NCBI GenBank assembly: GCA_025677825.1
Contig: JAIXMO010000033.1
Location: 62,001 to 126,000 of the forward strand
Direction of reading: 5' to 3'
Source of the DNA: Helicostylum pulchrum
Lineage: Eukaryota > Mucoromycota > Mucoromycetes > Mucorales > Mucoraceae
DNA length: 64,000 bases
In this document: piece by piece, positions 22,682-32,516 of the stretch
Numbering within the stretch: position 1 is the stretch's first letter
Layout: every line of letters starts with the position of its first letter
The notes under the pieces: generated by a model
What the model was told of the DNA's origin: nothing
The model's database searches: none
Seen by the model: only the letters and a program-made list of their open reading frames with translations
Made by a program: the position numbers and the translations under genes

Positions 22682-24139
22682 GTTTTTTATAATTGATATG
22701 AAAGGCAACATTTTAAGGAGTAACTTTTACTAAATATCTTGGAAAAAAGAATCATTTCCTGATGTTTAATCATACAATGAAAACATATTATTTCGATCAC
22801 CGAAAAATAACCTTTTTTAGAGGTTACTTCTAAACCTTCACTTAAAAATACGCTATTTTAAGAAGATAATAGATTAACAATAATTTATTATAACACTTTC
22901 AATAGTTCTCGAACTTACACAAGTTATTTTACAGAGAAATATGCAGTGTATCGTTTTCTACAAGAGTTCAAACATTAAAATTTTATTAAAATTTTCTTGC
23001 TGTCAATTAAACATTTGCAGAGCTATTTATTGGAATACCACATAACAGTACCTTTAAAAACTAACTAGCCATGATACATAAGACTAAAAAGAGTCTTTGA
23101 TTTCACTTTATCTGGTTTATACAACATCCTTTTTCAATGTTTCATCACATAGCGACCATCTGTATTTAATTGCTTTTTCTAGTTAATTTTTTAAAAATTC
23201 ACAGCTGATACGTGCTCCATTCAAGTCTAAAGTTACTTTCTTTATACTATAATTACTTTTTAAGGTTTATTTTAATACCCTCTCTCTATCTAAGCAACTT
23301 AAGAAAATGAAAAGCAATTTACTAATGAGAAAAGCATACTGCCAAAGTGAAAGTGAAAAGTAAATTACTAAAGTGAAAAGCAACTTACCAAAGAGAAAGA
23401 AGAGTATCGCTGTTATCAATAGTATCACTCATACATCCACTTTCACTACTTTCTGTTTCATTATTAACGGTAGCAGGCTCCTTACTTTTGTCATCAATGG
23501 TAACGTTAACAGGTGCGACGGGATAACATTTCCTCATTATCGTATTGAGTGTGATATTAACGGTTATAAAATATAAAAGTAAATAAAAATAAGAAGAAAT
23601 TATCAAAATGTGTGTGCCTTATATATCGTTTATCACGGAGAACAAAGAAAACAAATGCAGCAATAAAAGCCTGTTTCTGTAAATGCAAAAGTTATAAATA
23701 GATCTTCTATGATGACGCTTATAGTTCGTGGTGGTAGAAAAAAACTTGTTTAAGCGGACACCAGTTTCCGTTTTATCCAAGTAGAACGTCCTGTGTAAAT
23801 AAAGACAATAAAAAAGATTTCGTAAAAAAGCACAATCCAAGGGGATTCAAGTACAACATCAAATATACGATAAATAAACAAAATAAAAGAGCCTGTCGGT
23901 TTAAACGTCTTTATTGTTTAAAAATCGCTATAGAAAACATTTAAAAAATAAAAAGAGCTGTTTAAGATATTGGTTTATATGTTAAAGACACCAACACAAT
24001 TTTTGACTCTGTTATCGAAGACTTTGATTCTAATGTGAAAGTAATCAATATATATGTATATATATATACATGTACATGCATATGAAAGGCATTTATTCAT
24101 AAACTTTTAAACCAATAGTATAAGTTCAACCCAAATTCT
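22682..24139. other. Intergenic, decayed
   Basis: AT-rich. A minus-strand frame at 23606-23385 has a coding-looking tail (APVNVTIDDKSKEPATV, then SSESGCMSD). It ends at a GTAAGTTG donor-like site, but no partner exons were found. The minus-strand frame 23840-23619 is similar in status. Both could be pieces of one lost gene. An alternating tatata/tgcatatg tract lies at 24045-24082. Confidence 0.4.
23306..23395 (+). repeat. Short degenerate tandem repeats (gtgaaaagYaaNttac)
   Basis: Three to four units of about 22-26 bases share a gaaaagcaa/gaaaagtaa core followed by tttac/attac/cttac and taa or caaag. They sit directly at the donor-like end of the minus-strand frame described for 23385-23606. 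Function unknown. Confidence 0.55.
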
Positions 24140-25740
24140 ACCGACGTTAGGTTCTGTACAGTCAAGTTACCTGCTGAGCGTGGAATAACCAATGTTCTTA
24201 ACACAACAGAAGCAAAACAATATAGCTTGATAGAAAGAAATACAAAACTCAAAATTAAACATGCAGATATAAAGGAAAAATTCTTTGATCCTATTATTGC
24301 AAGAATTCTGACACTTATTCAGCGACAACTGAACTAAGCACGTGAAAGTCCGAGCATAATTAGAGTCATCATGTTAGCCGGCGGTTTTTCACGTAATCCA
24401 TATTTTCAGCGGCGTATCCAGGAAGAGCATAGAGGTTATTGTAGAGTCATAATTCCAGATGACGGTGCTGCTGCTATTCCAGAGGTGCCGTCTCTTATGG
24501 TTTAAAGCCTCGTTTGATTTCTAGAAGAATTGGTAATTAGTCTATTGCTTTAGAAGTACGAATGCCTTTCGAAAAAATGAAAGGGGATTGCTTGGATAAG
24601 AAAGTAGAACGTTCTGATGACAAGGTGTACTCTAAAAATCGCTGCCATTTTCTAGAGCCAAATAGCTGTAATTCTATAAATTAAATACGAATCACAACGA
24701 TAACATATTTTTACTTTGCATTAATTCAAAAACTAGATAATCCCTTAATATGTATGCTAATATTGTGTTTCAAATGTGTTCGGACCTAGTAACAAAAATA
24801 CTTTTTGGAGGAAGACGTTAAAGTAACCGGTCTAATCAAGACATGAAAATAGACAGACCTTATATTAAGCAAGAAACTGAATACAGTAAAAAATCTTTTA
24901 AATGTGCATTGTATTCCCCTATAAAAATCGAATTGCCTTCTGTAGAAATAAGCGAGCATGAAGAGTAAATGCTTCATTAAAAAGAAAGACAATTCGATTT
25001 TGGCAAGTACAATCATTTTATTTTTTAAAAAAAAAAGCTATATTTGAGTGTTTAATGTTCTAAAATGAGAGCTATGTAGAGGGGGATAACGGGGGGAAGC
25101 AGGTATACCACTTCCAAAGAGGCTACTACTTCCGCCAACAAAAGCAGTGTTCTCAGTTGAAAAAGGAAATCTGTTCAAAGAACCAATTGTTTGTAAAGAA
25201 AATTCACTAGCCAGAATAGTTACTTTGATTTCTTTATTACTCAAGAAATCGTTTGAGAACTTGGTTTGATACGAATTAAACTGACAGGGTTCGGTAACAG
25301 TGTTGAAATTTATTTAGATAAAAAGGAGTAAAAAAAAAAAACTGTTGATATCGCGTTAGTTGCATCAAAAGTAAAAAGATGAAAACACACCCTGTTGAGC
25401 AGAATGGGTAATAAAAAAGGCTTAACGGTTTACCCTTTAAAGCAAAAGATGATTTGGTGCCATTATCTCAATTAGTTGTTTCGGCGTCTACGCCTAATTT
25501 ACAGCGGACTCATCTCATTGATCAAAATCCTCCTTTGTAGTACACTTTATATTGGAAACTTGCCGATGAATTAAGGTTGATTTTCTGCTGCTGCAAGTGC
25601 CCTGGATATAAAAGACTACAAAGTCAAATGGTCACATGTGCCTTGTTGCAGATATTCTTTGTTTGTACTGCTTACAAGAAGAAAAAACACAGTATACACT
25701 ATCTAGTTCTGTCAAAGGTGGGATTCGTTTATCATTTTAG
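24140..25740 (+). pseudogene. Relic of an Hsp70-like (HSPA12-type) ATPase
   Basis: Pieces of the actin-like ATPase fold are readable in order. They are KLPAERGITNVLNTTEAKQY (near 24165), IIARILTLIQRQL, then the phosphate-binding motif MLAGGFSRNPYFQRRIQEE (near 24370), and PRLISRRIGN (near 24510). The last of this group is VRMPFEKMKGDCLDKKVE, shortly after. Stops and frame changes occur between them, and the N-terminal half is absent. About 700 bases downstream, LPFKAKDDLVPLSQLVVSAST (near 25425), NLQRTHLIDQNPPL and DIKDYKVKWSHV fit the C-terminal half of the same mucoralean family, but that second part is less certain. The gap 24700-25300 holds no clear match; a minus-strand 68-codon frame (25244-25038) there is probably chance. 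Confidence 0.65.
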
Positions 25741-26457
25741 TTAGTAAAAAAAATCCCTTGGGTAAGAATTTATAGACCTATCATACTAGGCCACGTTTTC
25801 TTCATTTTATACTTTTTTTTTTTTTCGTGCCTATCTTTATCATAGGGCGTATACGTCAAACGATTTGTACACTAAAAAAGAACAAACCCGTTTTATTATC
25901 TCATTTCTTTATTTTGCTAAATTCTCTTTATTCTATTGTTACCTATCATAAATACAATATTTATTTTTCTCACAGCACGCAAAATACAAGCTGACTCATT
26001 GGTTAAATTGCTCCTACAAGAAAGGCACACAAACGAGAATTGTGTCGGAGATAACAAGTTGCAAGGTTACACTTTGTACATGGAAGGTAAATCTGTTGTC
26101 TTCTCTGTCCCCTTCCGTGAATCCCTTGCTTGTTACACAGCTTTTTTGAAAGGGTTCAAAAATGTTTTTCTTTTTTTTTCTTCTTTTTTTTTTTCTTCTT
26201 CTTCTTTACTTTTTTACAAAAAAATTAATCAGTTTTTTTGAGGCGCGACTTCTTTCAGAACGCCCCTCTTTTCAAAACGGTAAGTTTATATATAACATAT
26301 AAAAAAAAAAAAAAAGGTTAATGAAGCTCATCATCATCATCATCATCATCATAGTTTGCAAATTTACTCTCTTCCACCCATAACCCACACAAAGGCTATC
26401 AGCGGTGCAGTGATCGACCCAAGAAATCTTCTTAATACTCAACAACAACAAAACAAA
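25741..26457. other. INO1 upstream region
   Basis: It holds a TATATATAA-like sequence at about 26286-26295, some 165 bases before the INO1 ATG, and a (CAT)8 microsatellite. A coding-looking stretch at about 25975-26165 (ADSLVKLLLQERHTNENC, then YTLYMEGKSVVFSVPF, ESLACYTAFLKGF) has no start, splice partner or family that I can name. It could be a relic or part of the INO1 leader. No UASINO-type element was identified. Confidence 0.45.
26328..26352 (+). repeat. (CAT)8 microsatellite upstream of INO1
   Basis: A perfect cat/tca trinucleotide run of about 25 bases, some 105 bases before the INO1 start codon, presumably in the 5' leader. Confidence 0.95.
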
Positions 26458-28105
26458 ATGTCCCCTCCTAACGCTGATCTTTATAACGCTACCGCTAACG
26501 GTAGCTCCTCTCTCCCCGCTCCCTTATTCAAGGTAAACTCTGCTAACGTTCAATACACTGACGAGCATATCTTGAGTAAGTACTCTTACTTCAACACTTT
26601 GGTAACCAAGCAAACCGATGGTACCTTAATTGCTACTCCTACCGAAACCACCTATGAATTCAAGACTGAACGTGCCGTTCCTCGTATTGGGTAAGTTTTT
26701 TGTGTGTGTGTAATGAATGTGTTTTATTAACACATTTTATTATTATAGTGTCATGATGGTTGGATGGGGTGGTAACAACGGTTCCACTTTAACTGCTTCT
26801 ATTCTTGCCCATAAGAATAAGCTTACTTGGCGTACCAAGTCTGGTGTTCATTCACCCAACTACTATGGTTCTGTTACTCAATCCTCTACTGTCCGTTTAG
26901 GTGTTGATACTGAAGGTGCCGATGTTCATGTTCCCTTGAGCCAAATGTTGCCTCTTGTCAACCCTACCGATATGGTTATTGGTGGTTGGGATATCTCTGG
27001 TAAGAACTTGGCTGAATCCATGGACCGTGCCAAGGTTCTCGATTACGATCTTCAACGTCAAGTCAGTGATGAGATGTCCAAGATGGTTCCTCTTCCTTCC
27101 ATTTACTACCCTGATTTTATTGCTGCCAACCAAGAAGATCGTGCTGATAACTTGATCCCTGGTGATAACAAGCGTGCTCACGTCGAACAAATCCGTAAGG
27201 ATATTCGTGACTTCAAGGCTGCTAACGGCCTTGATAAGGTTATGGTTATGTGGACCGCCAACACTGAACGTTTCGCTGAATTGATCGATGGTGTCAACGA
27301 TACTGCTGATAACTTTTTGGCTGCTGTTGAAGCCTCTCATGAAGAAGTTGCTCCCTCTTCCATCTTTGCTCTTGCTTGTATTGAAGAAGGTGCTCCCTTC
27401 ATTAACGGTTCTCCCCAAAACACTTTTGTTCCCGGTTTGATTCAATTGGCTGAACGCCATAAGGCCTTCATCGGTGGTGATGATTTCAAGTCTGGTCAAA
27501 CCAAGATGAAGTCTGCTCTTGTTGATTTCCTTGTCAATGCTGGTATCAAGCCCGTTGCTATTACTTCTTATAACCATTTAGGTAACAATGATGGTAAGAA
27601 CTTGTCTTCTCATCGTCAATTCAGATCCAAGGAGATCTCCAAGTCTACTGTTGTTGATGATATGGTTGCTTCTAACCATTTGCTTTACGCTAAGGATGAA
27701 CATCCTGATCACACTGTTGTTATCAAGTATGTTCCTTCTGTTGGTGATTCCAAGCGTGCTCTCGATGAATACGAGTGTGAAATCTTTATGGGTGGTCGTC
27801 AATCTATCTCCATGTACAACATTTGTGAAGATTCTCTCTTGGCTTCTCCCTTGATCATTGATTTGGTTATCATGACTGAATTGATGACCCGTCTTGAATA
27901 CAAGACCGCTGAAATGACCAAGTTCAGTACCTTCCACAGTGTTCTCTCCATCTTGTCTTATATGCTTAAGGCTCCTATGGTCACTCCCGGTACCCCCGTT
28001 GTTAACGCTTTGGGCAGACAACGTACTGCTATTGAGAACATCTTTAGAGCTGCTGTCGGTTTATCTGCCAACAACGAAATGGGTTTGGAACACAAGATTT
28101 GGTAA
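26458..28105 (+). CDS. INO1: Inositol-3-phosphate synthase (L-myo-inositol-1-phosphate synthase)
   Basis: Converts glucose 6-phosphate to inositol 3-phosphate using bound NAD, the first step of inositol synthesis in the cytosol. Two exons (26458-26690, 26749-28105) give 529 residues, close to the 533 of yeast Ino1. Seen: the NAD-binding loop GWGGNNGST right after the splice junction, [39 protein letters not shown] and [10 protein letters not shown]. The C-terminal catalytic region has [27 protein letters not shown] and [11 protein letters not shown]. Codon use is strongly biased (GGT, AAG, TTC, CGT), marking a highly expressed gene. The frame extends upstream to 26356 only with non-ATG codons, so ATG 26458 is the start. 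Its inositol feeds phosphatidylinositol and the IPC synthase served by Kei1. Confidence 0.98.
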
Positions 28106-28876
28106 AAAAAAATCTATTTTGACCCCAAACTTTTTTTGGGCGGGTCTTTTTCTATTATATAAAAATAAACCTCCCCTTCTATCTTAAACTTTTTTTTTTT
28201 TCTTAACCTTCTGTTACCTAAATTAATTTTGTGTGTCAACTCTGCTTTTAGGGTCTTTTTTCTTATGTAAAAAAAAAGAGATCCAGCTTTTTCCCTTGAT
28301 GTAACCTGAGATTTTTTTGAAGCTGATACTCAGTTTTAAAAAAAAAAAAAGAAACCTGGTTCTCAAATTAAAACTGTGGGGGAAGGACCCACAATAAGAT
28401 TCTCTTAAATAGTAGGCTAGTATTTTCATCTGTTGATGCGAGCTGTAGTATTTTATACTTTATGCAACGCATATTATTGGGTTTTACTAATGTGAAGTAA
28501 AGAAAAACTATCTGATGTATGTAAAGAGTATATCGGGTATAATGGGTAGTAAAAAATAATCAACGAGCGAACTAGATCGTATAAAATCAAGAACACACGT
28601 TTAATCCAAGTGTTCCTGAATGTATTTAGATGACAGATCAATCATTAAGATTACGATTAATCCTACATACAAGTCAGCGTCTAACTATCCTAACCTTGAA
28701 ATTATTGTATAACGAATATTTATTTTTACACGTGTGGCACAGCTCAAATGAAAACACAATTATAAAAGACTTCTTTTAACACGAATGCTTTTGTGTAGAT
28801 GGATATATGTAATTTTTTTACTAAAAAATGTTTATTTTTTATTCAAAACAATGAAAAAGTGGTGGGGGGAGAGACT
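28106..28876. other. 3' intergenic between INO1 and RPL31
   Basis: Convergent gene ends. T-rich tracts (28118-28200) probably contain the INO1 polyadenylation region. No open frame or repeat of note. Confidence 0.55.
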
Positions 28877-29502
28877 TTAGTTGTCATCTTCAACAACCTC
28901 GGTGTTAAGACCTACAATTAAAAAAAACAGAAAAAACATGGTAAATAAAAAAGGTTTTTTTGGTCGCTTCATAGATAGGAGGACCAAGGCAAACTATAAT
29001 TTGAACCTTGGTATATTATTCTCCAACCTCTTGCGCTCACAAACTGCCGGAAGAAAAACTATATGTTCGCTTTCTTTTTTACGGAAAAATGAACGAGTTT
29101 TCTACACGGACAGCGATTTTGGGATTGCCAGATAGTTTAAAATATAAAAGAAAAAAACAACTTACCCTTGAAGTCAACACAAGGAACGAAAGTGACATAA
29201 GAGTAGAGCTTCTCCTTGGCATCCTCATCGTCATTACGTCTACGAGAGATACGGACACGGATACGATGGTTGATGTGCTTAACACCACGAGACCAGACGG
29301 CCTTGTTAAGAGAGGGATCAAGACGGACATCCTTGGTACCCATAGCAAGGGTAGCGAAAGCCTTGACGGACTTGATAGCATGAGGAGCACGCTTTCTCAA
29401 AGAACGACCAAAGACACGCTTGTGCATGTGGATGGTGTATTCACGGGTAACGACATCAGCGAGGGTAGAACGCTTTTGAGGGGTAGCGGTAGTCTTAGCC
29501 AT
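28877..29502 (-). CDS. RPL31: Large ribosomal subunit protein eL31
   Basis: Component of the 60S subunit near the peptide exit tunnel. Two exons (29502-29166, 28911-28877) give 123 residues, usual for eL31. Seen: [25 protein letters not shown], which is the family hallmark in its first 50 residues (shown here as [10 protein letters not shown] and [13 protein letters not shown]), followed by [17 protein letters not shown] and [20 protein letters not shown]. The second exon encodes only [10 protein letters not shown]. The intron spans 28912-29165. Codon bias is as strong as in INO1 and FBA1. The ATG at 29502 is the first Met after upstream stops. Confidence 0.97.
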
Positions 29503-30104
29503 TGTTAATTACTACACAAATCTAATTAATATCGATGGATGGATAATGGATGGATGCGCTATCGTATTTTACCTCAAGGATGAAAGAAGGAAAGATTCAA
29601 ATTTTCTCTGCTCATAAAATTATTTATTGAATTTTTTTTAAATGCCCGCGTAATTTAAATAGGCTGGGATCGAGGGAGAAGGTAGAGTGGAGTCAGATAG
29701 AACCTGGGGTTGGTGGTCTAACAAAAGTAAAGGAAAATTGATTATAAACTGTATGGTATTATGATATCAATAAAGCGGGAGGGATGTGCATTATTCTTCG
29801 AGGGTTTATCGACTCAATATACTATGGTAACTTGAGACTAAAGTTACACGTTAAAGATACAATAGAAATTACAGAAAAGAATAAAGGGACTGATTTATTA
29901 TAGGAAATAGGTAGAAATACTATTTATAGGGAGGTGGTTGAGACACGGACAGTGTTTTCTAAACTTCACCACAATTCTGTAAAACTAACAGTAGGAGCGT
30001 AATTGAAGTAGATGCATGGTTTTTATAAGTCATCATTGGTAGCTAGAGTGGTATTATTAGATATTATGCCAATCATTTAATAAGAATATACTTACCTTAA
30101 GGGC
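29503..30104. other. RPL31 upstream intergenic
   Basis: No coding stretch recognised. A ggatggatggataatggatggatg-like short repeat occurs at 29531-29556 in the likely leader or promoter of RPL31. The remainder is featureless. Confidence 0.5.
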
Positions 30105-30830
30105 GACTAAATGCACTAAAGTTTCTTCCATTGAGGTGCAAGTAATAGGATAAGTAGGTGCTTTTAACTTGGTTAACTCTTACAATTGATAAGAGTTCTC
30201 AGCTTTGTCGTCTGAGGCCATCAAGCACAATTCAATATCACTGCCATAGCAGAAAATACCAAATGTTACATGTCCCCTTTGATCTTTACTCTTTAAGATG
30301 CGAGAGTGAAGTTGTCGCTTCATTGTTTCAGCAATTCTTTCACGATCATTGTCAAGTAAATCATCACTGACGCAATTTTTTTACTTCTCCGCAGCCTACT
30401 TCTTGGCTTCCAGCATACATTATAAAGTCCAGACGAAGTTTTTTACTATTTTGAACTTTTGGAACGAGCGACGACTTATCCCTGTTATTTATATCTGCGT
30501 TAGATACGTTACAATTTCACTGTAATTGAATACTAGTTTTTTACTATTTGTATTTTATTTGGCTTTTTGAAGGAAACAAGTATCGAAATATGGGGGAGAT
30601 ATAATCGATTATATCTTCCATCTCACTCCTGTCTTCAGTCACAAATAGATCAAGAACATTAATGATGGTTTCATCGATGTAATAAAAGAGTCAGGTACTC
30701 TAACTCTTCGTCTTCAGTTGACGGAAGGACTTCTACATCTTCAAAAATGATAGCCCTTCCGTGACTACGATAGAAGATTCCCACGTCTTCTCTTGCACGA
30801 AAATGAATAAAAAAAAACGTCCTACAAATA
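30105..30830 (-). pseudogene. Third PD-(D/E)XK-like mucoralean relic
   Basis: Reading the minus strand from about 30830 gives IFEDVEVLPSTEDEELEYL, then a frame change to IDETIINVLDLFVTEDRS and DIIDYISPIFRYLFPSK. After a damaged stretch comes LRLDFIMYAGSQEVGCGEVKK (30445-30380; shown in two parts: LRLDFIMY and EVGCGEVKK). Next are DNDRERIAETMKRQL and GHVTFGIFCYGSDIELCLMA. The D of RLD and the E-V-K of GEVK have the order and spacing of the PD-(D/E)XK signature, and the position corresponds to VDILF..CEAGK in the copy near 15.6 kb. Several stops and frame changes make it a pseudogene. A GTAAGTAT donor-like site ends the last exon at about 30105. Confidence 0.6.
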
Positions 30831-32516
30831 TATAAGACATCAAATTACAACATAAAATGACTCTTTTGCAGATGTTTACCTGATATCGCTATCAGGGTAT
30901 ACGTGGAGTATACCATTTACTCCAAGATCGGTTAAGTCTCTCTCGAGAGAGCGGGTCGAGTGGCGGGGGGTAGGTACCTATGACCGAAAAACGGACATGA
31001 TGGTCATAGCGAAGGCAATTCGCACATCTAATACGATTCATTTTTTTTTTTTGTATATGTATGAAAGAGAGCTGTTTTATAAAGAAGCGAAAAAAAGGAT
31101 ATTTATAATCAAAGCAAACATGTTACATTTTTTGGGGTAGGTACCTTTATAATAAGCACTTTCTTTTCTTTCTTTATGTCCGTACAAAAGGATACCGTTC
31201 TTCCTAAAGCAACCGCCTGGTATAAGCTAGCACAAAGCAAGAAAGCTAAAGAACTCTGTGCTTTGAAATAGTTTCGTAACTAAAAAAAAAAATGAGCAAG
31301 TATTCAATTGAATTTCGTAAGGTTTAACTTACTTTCGCTCATGCTGTATTAAAAAAACTAGATTGTTGAAAATCGAATTTAGTTCTGAGGAAAACGAACA
31401 TTTGGGGGAGTGGAGCCACTGTATTTTAAAATCCTCTTTTTTGGGCAAGACCGCACCCGAAAGAAGAGCAAAATGGTTAAACTCCGTTCAAGTTTATAGT
31501 AATTATGATAATGTTTACTTAAACATGAGCATGATATGATTATGTTATGTTCCAGGCATATTAAATCCATGGATGTACTGTCTTACATAACTTTCTTTCG
31601 ATCACTTTTTTTTTCCCAACCACAGACTTTTTTTCTTGTAACAAGTGGAACTCGGATACAATGTATGTCTCCTCAAAGGGTAAACCCAAATTCGTAAAAT
31701 TGCACTAAAATATTATTTTACTTGGGTGATTGTAAAAAAAACCGTAAATACAGAAGTTTGCTATGCCTCTTTGTTTGTTTAATTAATTTTTTTTGTGCCG
31801 ATTAAGGTAAAAAGTACTACCAACAGGGTTTAATTGTTTTTCTCTATTGTTGGTTTGTTCCTGAAGATTTGTGTTTGTACACTGCGTGTCTTGCGGTGTT
31901 TCTATAATATATAATCACGGAACCTGTCACCTGAACCTCACTTTGAACTTTTTTCTTTTGCTTCTTTCATCTTTGCATTTTTTTACCTTCTTTAATGTTA
32001 TTGTATCTCATCTGTCAAACACGTTTTGACTGCTAAGACTACTTAACAAGCTAAACTAAATCAATAATACAAGAGTCACACAAAGTCAAGCAATCGTTTT
32101 ATTATATTTTAGTGATACATGGAATCACCAAAAACGAAATTTATCGTAAGCAACAGCTTAATTACAGTTTTCCATTTCAAGTAATTTCTGAGAGGGGAGA
32201 TACCACCCAAAGTATTCCCGATAGCGTTAAACCTGTTGATTTAGTGCTGTTTAAACAATTGACACAAGTTTTGACGTTGCCTGTATCGCGATGATAAAAG
32301 GAAAGGCTTTACTTTAAAAAAGGTTTTTTGAGTAGGAGTAAAAAGTCAATTATGAAAAAAAGTGCAATTTTTAATACTAGCCAATCATATTTTCCAAGTC
32401 GCGAAAAGGGTACTGTAAATAAATAGGTTCTATATTTATTTATAACTTCTTTACCTCTTTCTCTCTCCTTTTTTCTCTCTCTCTTCTCTTCACTTTTTTT
32501 TTTTGAGTTTTGTTGA
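30831..32516. other. Long intergenic with inverted-repeat cluster, upstream of PMT
   Basis: The first part (30881-31009) holds a cluster of inverted repeats, listed separately. A 31-codon frame starts at 31178 (MSVQKDTVLPKATAWYKLAQ) with no known match. At 32107-32294 a coding-like stretch (LNYSFPFQVISERGDTTQ, then DSVKPVDLVLFKQLTQVL) follows a possible acceptor site but belongs to no gene I recognise. The last 70 bases are CT-rich, a typical promoter/leader context for the PMT gene. Confidence 0.45.
30881..31009. repeat. Cluster of inverted repeats (possible hairpins)
   Basis: Five inverted repeats in 130 bases: tgata..tatca (30881-30894), ggtatac-gtgga-gtatacc (30896-30914), and ctctctcgagagag (30938-30951). 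The last two are taggtaccta (30971-30980) and ctatgacc..ggtcatag (30978-30985 with 31002-31009). The segment is clearly more GC-rich than its surroundings. The motif ggggtaggtacct recurs once more at 31134-31146. No tRNA, rRNA or snRNA consensus was recognised. Confidence 0.6.

Noticed and set aside
26328..26352. (CAT)8 run considered as a poly-His coding segment
   Set aside because: It precedes the INO1 ATG, has no in-frame start, and the conserved protein begins downstream.
26897..28021. Minus-strand frames inside INO1
   Set aside because: They are antisense shadows caused by the strong codon bias of INO1; the same applies to minus-strand frames in FBA1 (47825-48850).
29008..29508. 166-codon plus-strand frame
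   Set aside because: Antisense to the eL31 exon, extending into its intron.
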